This document shows positions 8,463 through 17,067 of a stretch of 64,000 nt of DNA, in pieces. The number at the start of each line of letters is the position of its first letter. Within the stretch, counting starts at the first letter, position 1. Made by a program: the position numbers and the translations under genes. The notes below the pieces were generated by a model, which was given only the letters and a program-made list of their open reading frames with translations, was not told the origin of the DNA and ran no database searches. This DNA comes from Nocardia mikamii NBRC 108933 (GTDB lineage: Bacteria; Actinomycetota; Actinomycetes; Mycobacteriales; Mycobacteriaceae): contig NZ_BDCM01000012.1 of assembly GCF_001613505.1 (NCBI RefSeq), positions 310,001-374,000 of the forward strand, in the 5' to 3' direction.

Positions 8463-9044
8463 CTACCGATAGCCCCGCTTCAGCAGGTACTTCGCCCCCG
8501 CACCGAAACCCTCCGGACTCAGCACGTCGAATCCGAAGGCATCGGCGAGCCGGTTGGTCGTGTTGAAGGCCGCGCACACCGCCAAGGCGTCCTCGACCTG
8601 GTCCGGCGATACCCCGGCAGACAGCACCTTGCGGACGTCGTCGGCGGTGATCTCTCCGTCACGGGACAGCTTGCCCAGCAGTAGCAGCGTCTCGCGCAGT
8701 CCCGCACCGATCGGCGCGGATTCCGGATCATCGAGCACCGCACGAACTTTCGCCTCGTCGGCATAGGCCTGTCCCGCGGTCGCGCTGTGCGCACCGATGC
8801 AGAACGCGGAGGCGTTGACCGTCGACACGTACGCCGCCATCAGCTCCCGATCGGCGACCGACCACCCGGAGGGGCCGCGCATCGCCGCGTGGGTGAACTC
8901 CTTCGCTCGCGCGCCGTAGAAATCGGGCCGGTAGAACACCAGCTTCGCGGCATCGGGCAGCGGCTGACCGGAGAACAAGCGAACGGCCCTGAACAGCAGT
9001 TTGGTTCCGGGCCGATAGCCGTGGTTCAGGACGTCCGGTCGCAT
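8463..9044 (-). CDS. AhpD/carboxymuconolactone decarboxylase-like protein
   Basis: A 193-residue all-helical AhpD-like protein. The active-site helix reads STVNASAFCIGAHSATA: the second cysteine and the following histidine of the usual CxxCxxxH peroxidase motif are present, but the first cysteine position holds Ser/Ala, so the classic disulfide cycle looks impossible. The N-terminal segment on lengths 1-45 is a family-specific extension. Its start overlaps the stop of the preceding gene by one base (TGATG), so the two are coupled. Likely a redox or lactone-handling partner of the adjacent aldehyde dehydrogenase; function inferred only. Confidence 0.75.
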   Translation of the reverse strand: MRPDVLNHGYRPGTKLLFRAVRLFSGQPLPDAAKLVFYRPDFYGARAKEFTHAAMRGPSGWSVADRELMAAYVSTVNASAFCIGAHSATAGQAYADEAKVRAVLDDPESAPIGAGLRETLLLLGKLSRDGEITADDVRKVLSAGVSPDQVEDALAVCAAFNTTNRLADAFGFDVLSPEGFGAGAKYLLKRGYR

Positions 9045-9355
9045 CAGCCACGCTCCCGGGTCGCCTCGGCGAGCGCGGCGCGTCCCGCGTCGTACTGCCG
9101 TGCGGACTGTCCGACCGCGGCCGCGATCACCAATTCGACGAGTTCGTCCTCGCCGAACCCCGCGGCCCGCGCCGTCGCGAAGTCGGCATCGGTCACCTCG
9201 GTCGGCCGGGTAGCCACCTTGTCGACCAGTTCACGCACCGGGGCCGGTCCGGTGTTTCCGAAGGCTTGCGCCCGCTGTTCCCGCGGCGTTCTGCCGTCGC
9301 CGTCGAGCACCCGATCCACCAGATCCCGGAATATCGTGCGTTTGTCCTGCACCAT
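9044..9355 (-). CDS. Small AhpD-like companion protein
   Basis: A 103-residue helical protein coupled to the downstream AhpD-like gene. It ends in DADFATARAAGFGEDELVELVIAAAVGQSARQYDAGRAAL, which resembles the helix bundle of carboxymuconolactone-decarboxylase proteins but lacks any cysteine. It may be a structural half-subunit or regulator of the larger partner. Start ATG at 9355, preceded by GGAGGCGAG. Confidence 0.7.
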   Translation of the reverse strand: MVQDKRTIFRDLVDRVLDGDGRTPREQRAQAFGNTGPAPVRELVDKVATRPTEVTDADFATARAAGFGEDELVELVIAAAVGQSARQYDAGRAALAEATRERG

Positions 9356-9467
9356 CTCGCCTCCTCACAGCCGGTTCCCGACGCGAGCCGTGACGGCAGG
9401 CGCCACGGACACGAATGTACCTCCGGAAGCCGGGGCCGCACGCTCCACCAGCGAAATCGGTGCGAGT

Positions 9468-10112
9468 TCAGTCCGTCTCGCGAAGCAGGCGGTCGAGGCC
9501 TCCGGAGACGAAGACGACCTGATCCTCGTAGAAGGCGGTCAGCACATCGGCAGGCAGGGGATCGGGGTGGGCGTGCCAGTCCCCCGCACGCGCGAGCGCC
9601 TGGAGAAATCCCATGAGGGCGATGGCCCAGCGCGATTCCAGGCGAGTGGGATCGGCCTCGGGAAAACTGCGGCGCAACTGGACGTGCAGGTGCTCGCGCA
9701 GGTTCTCCTCCACCACACGCAGGGCGGGATGGTCGCGCGCCGAGACCTGGGTGACGATTCTGACCCACCGCATACCGCGGGTGCGGTGCCGCAGGAGCAG
9801 ATCGCGGTAGGGCTCGGTGACGGCGCGCACCACCTCCTCGGTGGTCGGCGCCTCGTCCCGCGCGGCGAGCCGGTCGGTATTGGCGCGAATGCGGTCGCGC
9901 ACCGGGGCGCCGAGATCCAGCAGCACCGCCGCGATCAGGTCGTCCTTGGTGCCGAAGTGATAGTTGACCGAGGCCGGCCCCAGGCCCGCGGCCGCGTTCA
10001 CCGCGCGCACCGACACCGCGTCGACCCCGTGCGCGGCGAACAGACGCTCGGCCGTCTTGACGAGCCGGACGCGGGTCGCGTTGCCCTGGCGGTTGGTCGC
10101 TGGAGCGGACAC
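9468..10112 (-). CDS. TetR-family transcriptional regulator
   Basis: A 214-residue regulator. The N-terminal HTH reads RLVKTAERLFAAHGVDAVSVRAVNAAAGLGPASVNYHFGTKDDL, a standard TetR domain (residues 14-58), followed by an all-helical ligand-binding domain with an aromatic tract (MRWVRIV, WAIALMGFLQALA). It is divergent from the LLM monooxygenase operon; two palindromes lie in the shared intergenic region. Together this suggests local repression of the monooxygenase, alcohol dehydrogenase and ligase genes. Confidence 0.88.
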   Translation of the reverse strand: MSAPATNRQGNATRVRLVKTAERLFAAHGVDAVSVRAVNAAAGLGPASVNYHFGTKDDLIAAVLLDLGAPVRDRIRANTDRLAARDEAPTTEEVVRAVTEPYRDLLLRHRTRGMRWVRIVTQVSARDHPALRVVEENLREHLHVQLRRSFPEADPTRLESRWAIALMGFLQALARAGDWHAHPDPLPADVLTAFYEDQVVFVSGGLDRLLRETD

Positions 10113-10208
10113 GGGATCACCTCCGTACTGGTTCGATCGATCCGATCTTCCGGGAAGCCTATCTCATACACACATGGAAAGTATTGCGGTGCAGAGTTTC
10201 TCGAGCCA

Positions 10209-10223
10209 TCTCGGTCACCGAGA
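10209..10223. promoter_or_regulatory. Inverted repeat in tetR-LLM intergenic region
   Basis: Arms TCTCGG and CCGAGA around TCA. It lies between the divergent tetR and monooxygenase genes and may be a promoter-proximal operator. Confidence 0.35.
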
Positions 10224-10234
10224 CACGAAACTTT

Positions 10235-10250
10235 TGGATCAACTGATCCA
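10235..10250. promoter_or_regulatory. Candidate TetR operator
   Basis: TGGATCAACTGATCCA: perfect 7-bp arms with a 2-bp centre, 60 bases upstream of the monooxygenase start and in the shared promoter region. Size and symmetry are typical of TetR-family operators. Confidence 0.55.
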
Positions 10251-10310
10251 TGTTAAGCAGAACACAGCGCGGTGAAGCAGATCACAGGCGCGCCGTTCGA
10301 AGGAGACTCC

Positions 10311-11495
10311 GTGCACACGTCCGAATCCTTACGATTCGGGGCCTTCCTCGCCCCGTACCATCCACTGAACGCCGACCCCGCCCTGCAGTTGCGGCGCGAT
10401 ATCGATCTGATGGAACACCTCGACCATCTCGGATTCGACGAGGCATGGATGGGTGAGCACCATTCCACCGGTGCCGAAATCGTGCCCGCGCCCGACGTTT
10501 TCATCGCGGCCGCGGCCGAACGGACGCATCGGCTGCGCTTCGGCACCGGCGTGGTGTCATTGCCCTACCATCATCCGCTGGTCACCGTCGACCGCATCAC
10601 CCAGCTCGATCTGCAGACCCGGGGGCGGCTGATCTTCGGCACCGGACCGGGCAAGATCCCGCTCGACGCGCACATGATGGGCATCGACCCCTCCGACCAG
10701 CGGCGACGCCAGGGCGAGGCGCTCGAGGCGATCCTGGCGCTGCTGCGCGGCGACGTGGTGAACATGTCCACCGATTGGTTCACCCTGCGCGACGCTCGCG
10801 CCCAGCTCCCCACCTACGACCCGGCCGGGATCGAGATCGCCACCGCCTCCACCGTCTCCCCCAACGGTTCGGTGCTCGCCGGCACCCACGGTCTGTCACT
10901 GCTGTCGCTCGCCGCCAGCTCACCGGCGGGTTTCGATGTGCTGGACCGCAACTGGGGAATCTACGACACGGTGTGCGCCGAGCACGGCCACAGCGCGGAC
11001 CGATCGCGGTGGCGGCTGGTCAATCCGATGTTCCTCGCCGAAACCCGGGCCGACGCCGAGCGCGCCGTCGCGCGCCGGATCGGATCGATGGCGGCGTATG
11101 TGAACCGCCAGACCGGACAGCGACCCGAGTGGGCCGAATCCGGAAGGGGGATCATCGACCACTGGCGTCACGACAGCCTCGGCGAATTCGGCCAGGCCGT
11201 CATCGGGACACCGGACGAGGCGATCGCACAGATCGAGCGGCTGCTCGACAAGACCGGCGGCTTCGGCACCCTGCTGATCCTGCATGTCGACATGGCCGAC
11301 TGGGAGGACACCAAACGCAGCTACGAACTGTTCGCCTCGGAGGTGATTCCGCACTTCCGGCGGCGCAACCTCGGCCGCGAGGCGAGCCTGCAGTACGCCG
11401 AGGATCACCGCGACCGCCTCATCGGGGGGCTGGTCACCGCGATCACCAAGGCCCACACCGACTACTACGGCGAATCCGCCGCGACAGGAGCGTGA
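10311..11495 (+). CDS. LLM-class flavin-dependent monooxygenase
   Basis: A 394-residue bacterial-luciferase-like enzyme. The GTG at 10311 follows AAGGAG by five bases; an in-frame GTG 39 bases upstream lacks such a site. Typical segments are FGAFLAPYHPL at the N-terminus, LGFDEAWMGEHHSTGAEIVPAP, LRFGTGVVSLPYHHPL, and GRLIFGTGPGKIPLDAHMMG. The family uses FMN or F420; the EHH motif and length fit FMN-dependent terpene-type monooxygenases, but the cofactor is not certain. Only 4 bases separate it from the zinc dehydrogenase, so they are co-transcribed. Expected role: oxygenation of a hydrophobic substrate. Confidence 0.85.
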   Translation: MHTSESLRFGAFLAPYHPLNADPALQLRRDIDLMEHLDHLGFDEAWMGEHHSTGAEIVPAPDVFIAAAAERTHRLRFGTGVVSLPYHHPLVTVDRITQLDLQTRGRLIFGTGPGKIPLDAHMMGIDPSDQRRRQGEALEAILALLRGDVVNMSTDWFTLRDARAQLPTYDPAGIEIATASTVSPNGSVLAGTHGLSLLSLAASSPAGFDVLDRNWGIYDTVCAEHGHSADRSRWRLVNPMFLAETRADAERAVARRIGSMAAYVNRQTGQRPEWAESGRGIIDHWRHDSLGEFGQAVIGTPDEAIAQIERLLDKTGGFGTLLILHVDMADWEDTKRSYELFASEVIPHFRRRNLGREASLQYAEDHRDRLIGGLVTAITKAHTDYYGESAATGA

Positions 11496-11499
11496 ATCG

Positions 11500-12570
11500 A
11501 TGCGTGCCGTGGGATATCTCGACGGAGAATTCACTGTCACCGAGGTTGCCGATCCACCGGCTCCCGGCCCGGGACAGGTGCGCATCGCGGTCGCCGCCTG
11601 CGGTATCTGCGGCAGCGACCTGTCGATGGCCAAGGACGCCGGGCGGTTCGTGCAGGTCGCCGCGGACAGCGGTTATCCGCTGGCCACCTTCGACATCGCA
11701 CGACCGGTGGTATTGGGACACGAATACGCCGGGACGATCGTCGAAACAGGTTCGGGCGTCACAGATTTCGCGGTCGGCGACCGGGTGGCCGGCATCGGGC
11801 TGGCCACCGACGCCGGCACCGGCATCCCGACGATCATCGGCTATTCCAACGACTATCACGGTGCGTTCGGCGAGCACATCGTGGTGGACAGCGTCTGGGT
11901 CCGGCACGTACCGGACGGGCTGTCGCTGGAGCATGCCACGCTGGCCGAACCGCTGCACGTCGGCGAGATGCACGTGCAGCAATCCGGTCTGCGAGCCGGC
12001 GATTCGGCCCTCGTGATCGGCTGCGGCGCCATCGGCCTGGGAGCGATCATCGCCGCCAAGGCGCACGGCGCCGGTGTGGTCGTCGCTTCCGAGCCGTCTC
12101 CCAAGCGCCGTGCCCTGGCGCTCGCGGTGGGCGCGGACGTCGCCGTCGACCCCACCGAACAGGATCCGATACAGGTGTGGAATGCCCTTGTCGCGGAGCG
12201 TAATTCGCTCGTCGATCCGGGCGCCGCCGGCACGCTGATCGCCTACGAATGCAGCGGCCGGCCGGGCATGCTCGACACCCTCATGCACGGGTTGCCGTTC
12301 AATTCGCGCATCCAGGTGCTGGCCGCGGGATTCGCCACCGAGACGATCGTTCCGGTGGTGGGCCAGTTCCGCCGCATCGCCGTCAATTTCGGGCACGGTG
12401 CCTACGAGGACGCCTACGACATCACGCTGCGGCGCCTGGCGTCGGGGGAGATCGACGCCGAGGCGATCATCACCGGCCGCGTGGGACTCGACGGGGTCGC
12501 CGACGCGTTCACCGCCCTGCGCGCACCCGACGAGCACGTGAAGATCCTGGTCCTGCCGGAGCGACGATGA
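11500..12570 (+). CDS. Zinc-dependent alcohol dehydrogenase (MDR family)
   Basis: A 356-residue medium-chain dehydrogenase. The catalytic zinc site is visible as CGICGSDL (Cys about 36-39) and GHEYAG (His-Glu). The Rossmann motif is VIGCGAIGLGAIIAAKAHGAG. The four-cysteine structural zinc lobe is absent. The insert around GIGLATDAGTGIPTIIGYSNDYHGAFGEH is unusual. It probably oxidises the alcohol produced or used by the upstream monooxygenase, feeding the aldehyde dehydrogenase and acyl-CoA synthetase nearby. Four-base spacing from the upstream gene indicates one operon. Confidence 0.88.
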   Translation: MRAVGYLDGEFTVTEVADPPAPGPGQVRIAVAACGICGSDLSMAKDAGRFVQVAADSGYPLATFDIARPVVLGHEYAGTIVETGSGVTDFAVGDRVAGIGLATDAGTGIPTIIGYSNDYHGAFGEHIVVDSVWVRHVPDGLSLEHATLAEPLHVGEMHVQQSGLRAGDSALVIGCGAIGLGAIIAAKAHGAGVVVASEPSPKRRALALAVGADVAVDPTEQDPIQVWNALVAERNSLVDPGAAGTLIAYECSGRPGMLDTLMHGLPFNSRIQVLAAGFATETIVPVVGQFRRIAVNFGHGAYEDAYDITLRRLASGEIDAEAIITGRVGLDGVADAFTALRAPDEHVKILVLPERR

Positions 12571-12618
12571 CGGCGCGGCGGGGAAGTCCGGCCGCCCGCC
12601 GGCCTCGCGAATTCCCCG

Positions 12619-12632
12619 CCAAACTAGTTGGA
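12619..12632. promoter_or_regulatory. KstR-like palindrome upstream of acyl-CoA synthetase
   Basis: CCAAACTAGTTGGA matches seven of eight fixed positions of TnnAACnnGTTnnA (consensus recalled from memory) and contains the perfect palindrome AACTAGTT. It sits just before a TATAAT element. Confidence 0.35.
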
Positions 12633-12637
12633 CGTCC

Positions 12638-12643
12638 TATAAT
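12638..12643 (+). promoter_or_regulatory. Consensus -10 element, probable leaderless promoter
   Basis: TATAAT lies only 10 bases before the ATG of the acyl-CoA synthetase. Transcription starting about 7 bases downstream would give a leaderless or near-leaderless mRNA, which is common in mycolata. No clear ribosome binding site precedes this ATG, which fits. Confidence 0.5.
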
Positions 12644-12652
12644 CTCTCGCGT

Positions 12653-14191
12653 ATGAGTCTCGATCCCCGCACGCACACCATCGACGGGGTGCTGCGCCGT
12701 TCGGCGGCGAAGGTTCCCGGCCGCACCGCGCTGACATTCGACGGCCGGAGCTACACCTACCGGGGATTCGACACCGCGGTCACCCGGGCGGCGACCCATC
12801 TGCTCGACCTCGGCCTGGCCGCGGGCGATCGGGTCGCCGCCTACGGCACCAATTCCGACGCGTACGTGATCGGATTCCTGGCCTGCGCCCGGGCCGGCCT
12901 GGTGCACGTTCCGGTGAACTACGCCCTGAAGGGCGGGGAGCTGAGTTATCTCGTCGCGCAATCGGGTGCGCGGGCCGTCCTGGCCGACCCCGCGCTGATC
13001 GACACCCTCGACCGAGTGCGCGGCGAACTCACCTCGGTCGAGTACGTCGTACCGCTGCGCGATGCCGACGGATCGCTGCGAGCCGTCGCCGACGCGGCGG
13101 GCGAGGTCGCCGATTTCTCGTCCCGGGCCGCCGCGACCGACCTCGCCCAACTGCTCTACACCTCGGGAACGACGTCGAAACCCAAGGGCGCCATGATGAC
13201 TCACGAGGCGCTCGTCTACGAGTACGTCTCGTCGGTGATCGCGCTCGACCTGCGTCCCGACGACAATCCGCTCGTCGCCATGCCGCTGTACCACTCGGCG
13301 GGCATGCACGTGTTCATGCTGCCCTACCTGTCGGTCGGCGCGACCGTGCACCTGATGGCCACTCCGGACATCCCGGAGATTCTGCGTCGCGTCGAACAGG
13401 ACCGGATCGGTTCGCTGTTCCTCGCCCCGACCGTCTGGGTGCCGCTGTCGAACCATCCCGACCTCGACCGCCGCGACCTGTCTTCGCTGCGCAAGGCGCA
13501 GTACGGCGCCTCGATCATGCCGGTGACCGTGCTGAACCGGCTGCGAGAGCGGTATCCCGGCCTGGGCTTCTACAACTGCTTCGGGCAATCGGAGATCGGA
13601 CCGCTCGCCACCGTGCTGCGCCCGGAGGAACATGCCGAACGGTCGTCGTCGTGCGGACGGCCGGTGTTCTTCGTGGAAACTCGCGTCGTCGACTCCGACG
13701 GCAACGATGTCGGCCCCGGCGAGCCGGGGGAAGTCCTCTACCGTTCGCCACAGCTGTGCCGCGGGTACTGGGACAATCCGGACGCGACCAAAGAGGCGTT
13801 CCGTGACGGATGGTTCCACTCCGGCGACCTGGTGACGCGGGATGCCGACGGCTACATCACCGTCGTCGACCGGATCAAGGACGTCATCAACACCGGCGGC
13901 ATCCTGGTGGCCTCCCGCGAGGTCGAGGACGCTCTCTACACCCATCCCGCCGTCGCCGAAGTCGCGGTCGTCGGCATCCCGGACGAGAAGTGGATCGAGG
14001 CCGTCACCGCCGTCGTCGTCCTGCACGACGGCCGCGAGACGACCGCCGATGCGCTGATCGCACACGTCAAGGATCTGATCGCACCGTTCAAGGTGCCCAA
14101 GAGCATTCGCTTCGCCGAGGCGCTCCCCCGCAACCAGAGCGGAAAACTACTCAAACGCGAACTGCGCGAACCGATGACGAGCGCGGACTGA
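12653..14191 (+). CDS. Acyl-CoA synthetase (AMP-binding, FadD-type)
   Basis: A 512-residue adenylate-forming ligase. Core motifs: YTSGTTSKPKGAMMTH (P-loop), PLYHSAGMH, YNCFGQSEIGPL (A5), WFHSGDLVTRDADGYITVVDRIKDVINTGG (A7-A8) and the catalytic lysine in NQSGKLLKREL near the C-terminus. Length and motifs fit a medium- or long-chain, aryl or terpenoid acid CoA ligase; substrate unknown. There is no carrier domain. It follows the LLM and alcohol dehydrogenase genes but has its own promoter-like element, so it may be regulated separately. It probably activates the acid end-product of the local oxidation pathway. Confidence 0.88.
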   Translation: MSLDPRTHTIDGVLRRSAAKVPGRTALTFDGRSYTYRGFDTAVTRAATHLLDLGLAAGDRVAAYGTNSDAYVIGFLACARAGLVHVPVNYALKGGELSYLVAQSGARAVLADPALIDTLDRVRGELTSVEYVVPLRDADGSLRAVADAAGEVADFSSRAAATDLAQLLYTSGTTSKPKGAMMTHEALVYEYVSSVIALDLRPDDNPLVAMPLYHSAGMHVFMLPYLSVGATVHLMATPDIPEILRRVEQDRIGSLFLAPTVWVPLSNHPDLDRRDLSSLRKAQYGASIMPVTVLNRLRERYPGLGFYNCFGQSEIGPLATVLRPEEHAERSSSCGRPVFFVETRVVDSDGNDVGPGEPGEVLYRSPQLCRGYWDNPDATKEAFRDGWFHSGDLVTRDADGYITVVDRIKDVINTGGILVASREVEDALYTHPAVAEVAVVGIPDEKWIEAVTAVVVLHDGRETTADALIAHVKDLIAPFKVPKSIRFAEALPRNQSGKLLKRELREPMTSAD

Positions 14192-14210
14192 GCGATCACC
14201 AAGCGCTCGA

Positions 14211-14609
14211 TCACCAAGGCCCGATGACATGCTCGAGCAGGGCCAGCGCGAACGCGCCCACCACCGCCAGCCCGAACCCCGCCGCGGTGGTGAGCGCCAG
14301 CGCCCGCCCCAGCCGCCGGCCGTGCGCGCGCACGATCATCAGTCCCGCCGCACCACCGAGCGCGGCCAGCAGCATGCCGCCGCCCATCACGAGATAGAAC
14401 ACCACGGCCAGCGCCGCGTTCACCGCCTCGTGCGGTCCTACGGCGTACTCGCCGAACGGAATCGGAAACCGATAGACGCTCGCCACCATCGCCGCGGCAA
14501 CCGGAGTGGTGAGCACCGCCGCCAGCGCACCCCACAGCACGCCGACCCACAGAGCCACCCCAGTCACGCCGCGCGGCTCCCCCGCCGGACCACTGTCCCC
14601 GAACCCCAT
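14211..14609 (-). CDS. Small integral membrane protein
   Basis: A 132-residue hypothetical protein with three or four hydrophobic helices (ALWVGVLWGALAAVLTTPVAAA; ALAVVFYLVMGGGMLLAALGGAAGLMI; ALTTAAGFGLAVVGAFALALL). A GAGGTCAGG ribosome binding site precedes the ATG. No family recognised. It is convergent with the acyl-CoA synthetase. Confidence 0.65.
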   Translation of the reverse strand: MGFGDSGPAGEPRGVTGVALWVGVLWGALAAVLTTPVAAAMVASVYRFPIPFGEYAVGPHEAVNAALAVVFYLVMGGGMLLAALGGAAGLMIVRAHGRRLGRALALTTAAGFGLAVVGAFALALLEHVIGPW

Positions 14610-14900
14610 ACCTGACCTCGCGTTTCACCTGTCGCCGGGTACTCGCGCACGCGCCGGGCCCGAATGCCCGGCTCTGCCGGAGCAAACCAGACGACCGCGC
14701 CCCACCGCCGGCTGGACCGGCACCGGGCACAACCGTACGTCCGATGTCGCGGGCGCCCGAATCGGGCGGTCGACGCGGCGGCCGATCGATGGTCCGGGTG
14801 ATCACCGATGTCCTAGGGTTTGTTCGCGGCGGCCCACCTGCCCCACCCGTGCCCGACCCGAGGCCGCACCCCGCAGCGGACGATCAGAAACGGGAGACAT

Positions 14901-15437
14901 ATGGACGGCAGCCGCAACGCACTGCTCCACGGTCCCCTGTTCTCCCGCCGGAATCCGCTGGACCGCGGCAATGCCGCCAGCCGGATCAGTGCCTACGTCT
15001 ACGGCAACATCCTCATTCTCGCCGCATTGATCCCGGTGACCACCACCGCGGAACATGTCGGGATCCTGGTGGTCATCGGCACCGCGCTGTCGACCTTCGT
15101 CGCGCACGCCTTCGCCGAGGGCGTCGGCCAGGCCGTGCGGGAGAATCGCGCGCTCACGCCGCGACAGCGGTGGGAGGATCTGCGCGATTCGGTGCCGATT
15201 CTCAGCTCCGCGGTGCTGCCGTCGATCATCCTGGCGTGCGCCGCCTTCGACTGGCTCGCACCACGTACCGCACAGATCGTCGCCGAGGTGGCCATGCTCA
15301 TCCGGATCGGCGGCATCGTCTTCGTGATCGAACGGCTCAAAGGCGCCCGGCCCGGCCGCTCGACCATCCTCACGGCACTGCTGCTGACCGCCGTCGCGAC
15401 GACGGTGGTCGTCGTCAAGATCGTCCTCACCCACTGA
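14901..15437 (+). CDS. Membrane protein of unknown function
   Basis: A 178-residue protein with four predicted membrane helices (ILILAALIPVTTTA; GILVVIGTALSTFVAHAFA; AVLPSIILACAAF; ILTALLLTAVATTVVVVKIVL). The ATG at 14901 is preferred because GGGAGA precedes it and the upstream frame is proline/arginine-rich. A charged cytoplasmic loop (EGVGQAVRENRALTPRQRWEDLRDS) follows helix 2. No family recognised. It is convergent with the GAPDH gene. Confidence 0.7.
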   Translation: MDGSRNALLHGPLFSRRNPLDRGNAASRISAYVYGNILILAALIPVTTTAEHVGILVVIGTALSTFVAHAFAEGVGQAVRENRALTPRQRWEDLRDSVPILSSAVLPSIILACAAFDWLAPRTAQIVAEVAMLIRIGGIVFVIERLKGARPGRSTILTALLLTAVATTVVVVKIVLTH

Positions 15438-15447
15438 GCGCGGCCGG

Positions 15448-16938
15448 CTACCCCGCCTCGACTCCGGCCAGTGCGCGCACATCGGCGGCATCCTGCGACC
15501 GGTCCGCGAACTGCGGATAGGTGGGGTATTCGATACCCGAGATGTACTGCACCGTCCGGACCACCTGGGACGAGTACCCGAATTCGTTGTCGTACCAGCA
15601 GTACAGGATCGCGGTGTCGCCCTCGACGATGGTGGCGTTGGCGTCGATGATCGAGGCCGCGCGCGAGCCGATGAAATCGCTGGACACCACATCGGTGGCG
15701 GCGGTGTAGTCGAGATTGCGGCTCAGCGGACCGGCGAGCGACACCTGCCGCAGGTAGTCGAGCACCTCCGCTTTCGTCGTCTCCCGCTCGAGCTGCAGGT
15801 TCAGGATGGCGACGGACACGTCCGGGGTGGGCACGCGGATCGAGTTGCCGGTGATCTTGGCCTTGAAGTCCGGCATCGCCTTGGCGACGGCGGAGGCGGC
15901 GCCGGTTTCGGTGAGAACCAGGTTGAACGGCGCGGAACGGCCGCGACGGTCCGCCTTGTGATAATTGTCCAGCAGGTTCTGGTCGTTGGTGAACGAGTGC
16001 ACGGTCTCCACATGGCCGCGGGTGATGCCGAATTCGTCGTCCATCGCCTTGAGCGGCGGCACGATCGCGTTGGTGGTGCACGAGGCGCACGAGAAGATCC
16101 GCTGCGTCAGATCCAGATCGCGGTGGTTGACGCCGTGCACGATATTCGGGACGTCGCCCTTACCGGGCGCGGTGAGGACCACCTTCGCGATGCCGGGACG
16201 CAGATGCTGCGACAGCCCGTCACGATCGCGCCATTTGCCGGTGTTGTCGATCAGAATCGCGTCGGAGATTCCGTAGTCGGTGTAGTCGATCGTCGTCGGA
16301 TCGTCGCTGTAGATGAACTTGATGACGTTGCCGTTGGCGATGATCGTGTCGTTGTCGGCGTCGACCTTGATGGTGCCGTTGAAGTGCCCGTGCACCGAAT
16401 CCCGGCGCAGCAGCGACGCGCGCTTGGCCAGATCACCGTCACCGCCGCGGCGAACCACCACCGCACGCAGGTTCAGTCCGTTGCCGGAGCCGACCTTCTC
16501 GATCAGCAGACGGGTCACCAGCCGGCCGATCCGGCCGAAGCCGTACAGCACGACATCGCGCGGACCCGGCGACTGCGCCTTGTTGCCGCCGATCACCTCG
16601 GCCAGGACGACCTCGGTGAACTCACGAACCGACAGCCCGCGATCGTCGGCGCGATAGGCCACGACCAGCTGACCGAGATCGATCTTGCACGGGCCGAGGT
16701 CCAGTTCGTCCAGGACGCGCAGGAACGGCAGCGTCTCGTCCACCGACAGCTCTTCGCCCTCGATCTGGCGCGCGAACCGGTGCGTCCGCAGAATGCTGAT
16801 CACCGACCGGTTCACCAGCGACCGGCTGTGCAGCAGCACGGTCACACCCTTCGCCCGATACAACGTGCCGATGATGGGGATCATCGCCTCCGCGGCGGCT
16901 TCCTGGGCGTTCCAGCGGTCAAGTTGTTCGGTAGTCAA
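15448..16938 (-). CDS. gap: Glyceraldehyde-3-phosphate dehydrogenase, long form
   Basis: The C-terminal 330 residues are a GAPDH: Rossmann start DVVLYGFGRIGRLVTRLL, catalytic cysteine in FSCASCTTNAIVPP, histidine in HVETVHSFTNDQNLLDNYHKADRRGRSAP, and WYDNEFGYSSQVV. An extra N-terminal helical region of about 130 residues precedes it, as in the long GAPDH of corynebacteria (GapB-like), which works in gluconeogenesis. The TTG at 16938 is chosen because GAGGA precedes it; an ATG 36 bases upstream is possible. Canonical glycolytic Gap is shorter, so this is probably the second isozyme. Confidence 0.85.
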   Translation of the reverse strand: MTTEQLDRWNAQEAAAEAMIPIIGTLYRAKGVTVLLHSRSLVNRSVISILRTHRFARQIEGEELSVDETLPFLRVLDELDLGPCKIDLGQLVVAYRADDRGLSVREFTEVVLAEVIGGNKAQSPGPRDVVLYGFGRIGRLVTRLLIEKVGSGNGLNLRAVVVRRGGDGDLAKRASLLRRDSVHGHFNGTIKVDADNDTIIANGNVIKFIYSDDPTTIDYTDYGISDAILIDNTGKWRDRDGLSQHLRPGIAKVVLTAPGKGDVPNIVHGVNHRDLDLTQRIFSCASCTTNAIVPPLKAMDDEFGITRGHVETVHSFTNDQNLLDNYHKADRRGRSAPFNLVLTETGAASAVAKAMPDFKAKITGNSIRVPTPDVSVAILNLQLERETTKAEVLDYLRQVSLAGPLSRNLDYTAATDVVSSDFIGSRAASIIDANATIVEGDTAILYCWYDNEFGYSSQVVRTVQYISGIEYPTYPQFADRSQDAADVRALAGVEAG

Positions 16939-17067
16939 CGCAGGTCCTCGGTTTCCTCGACGGGTACGCCACATCGATGCTAGTGAGGGCCTGGATTTCA
17001 CCGACGGCGGATCCCTGACGGTGAGGTTTTCGAGTGGCGGAGCGCACACCGCAGCGGCGCACCGCCC

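Noticed and set aside
12653..14191. The acyl-CoA synthetase as fatty-acyl loader for the NRPS
   Set aside because: It lies 12 kb from the NRPS in a catabolic block with its own promoter-like element, and it has no carrier domain. Nothing links it to the NRPS.
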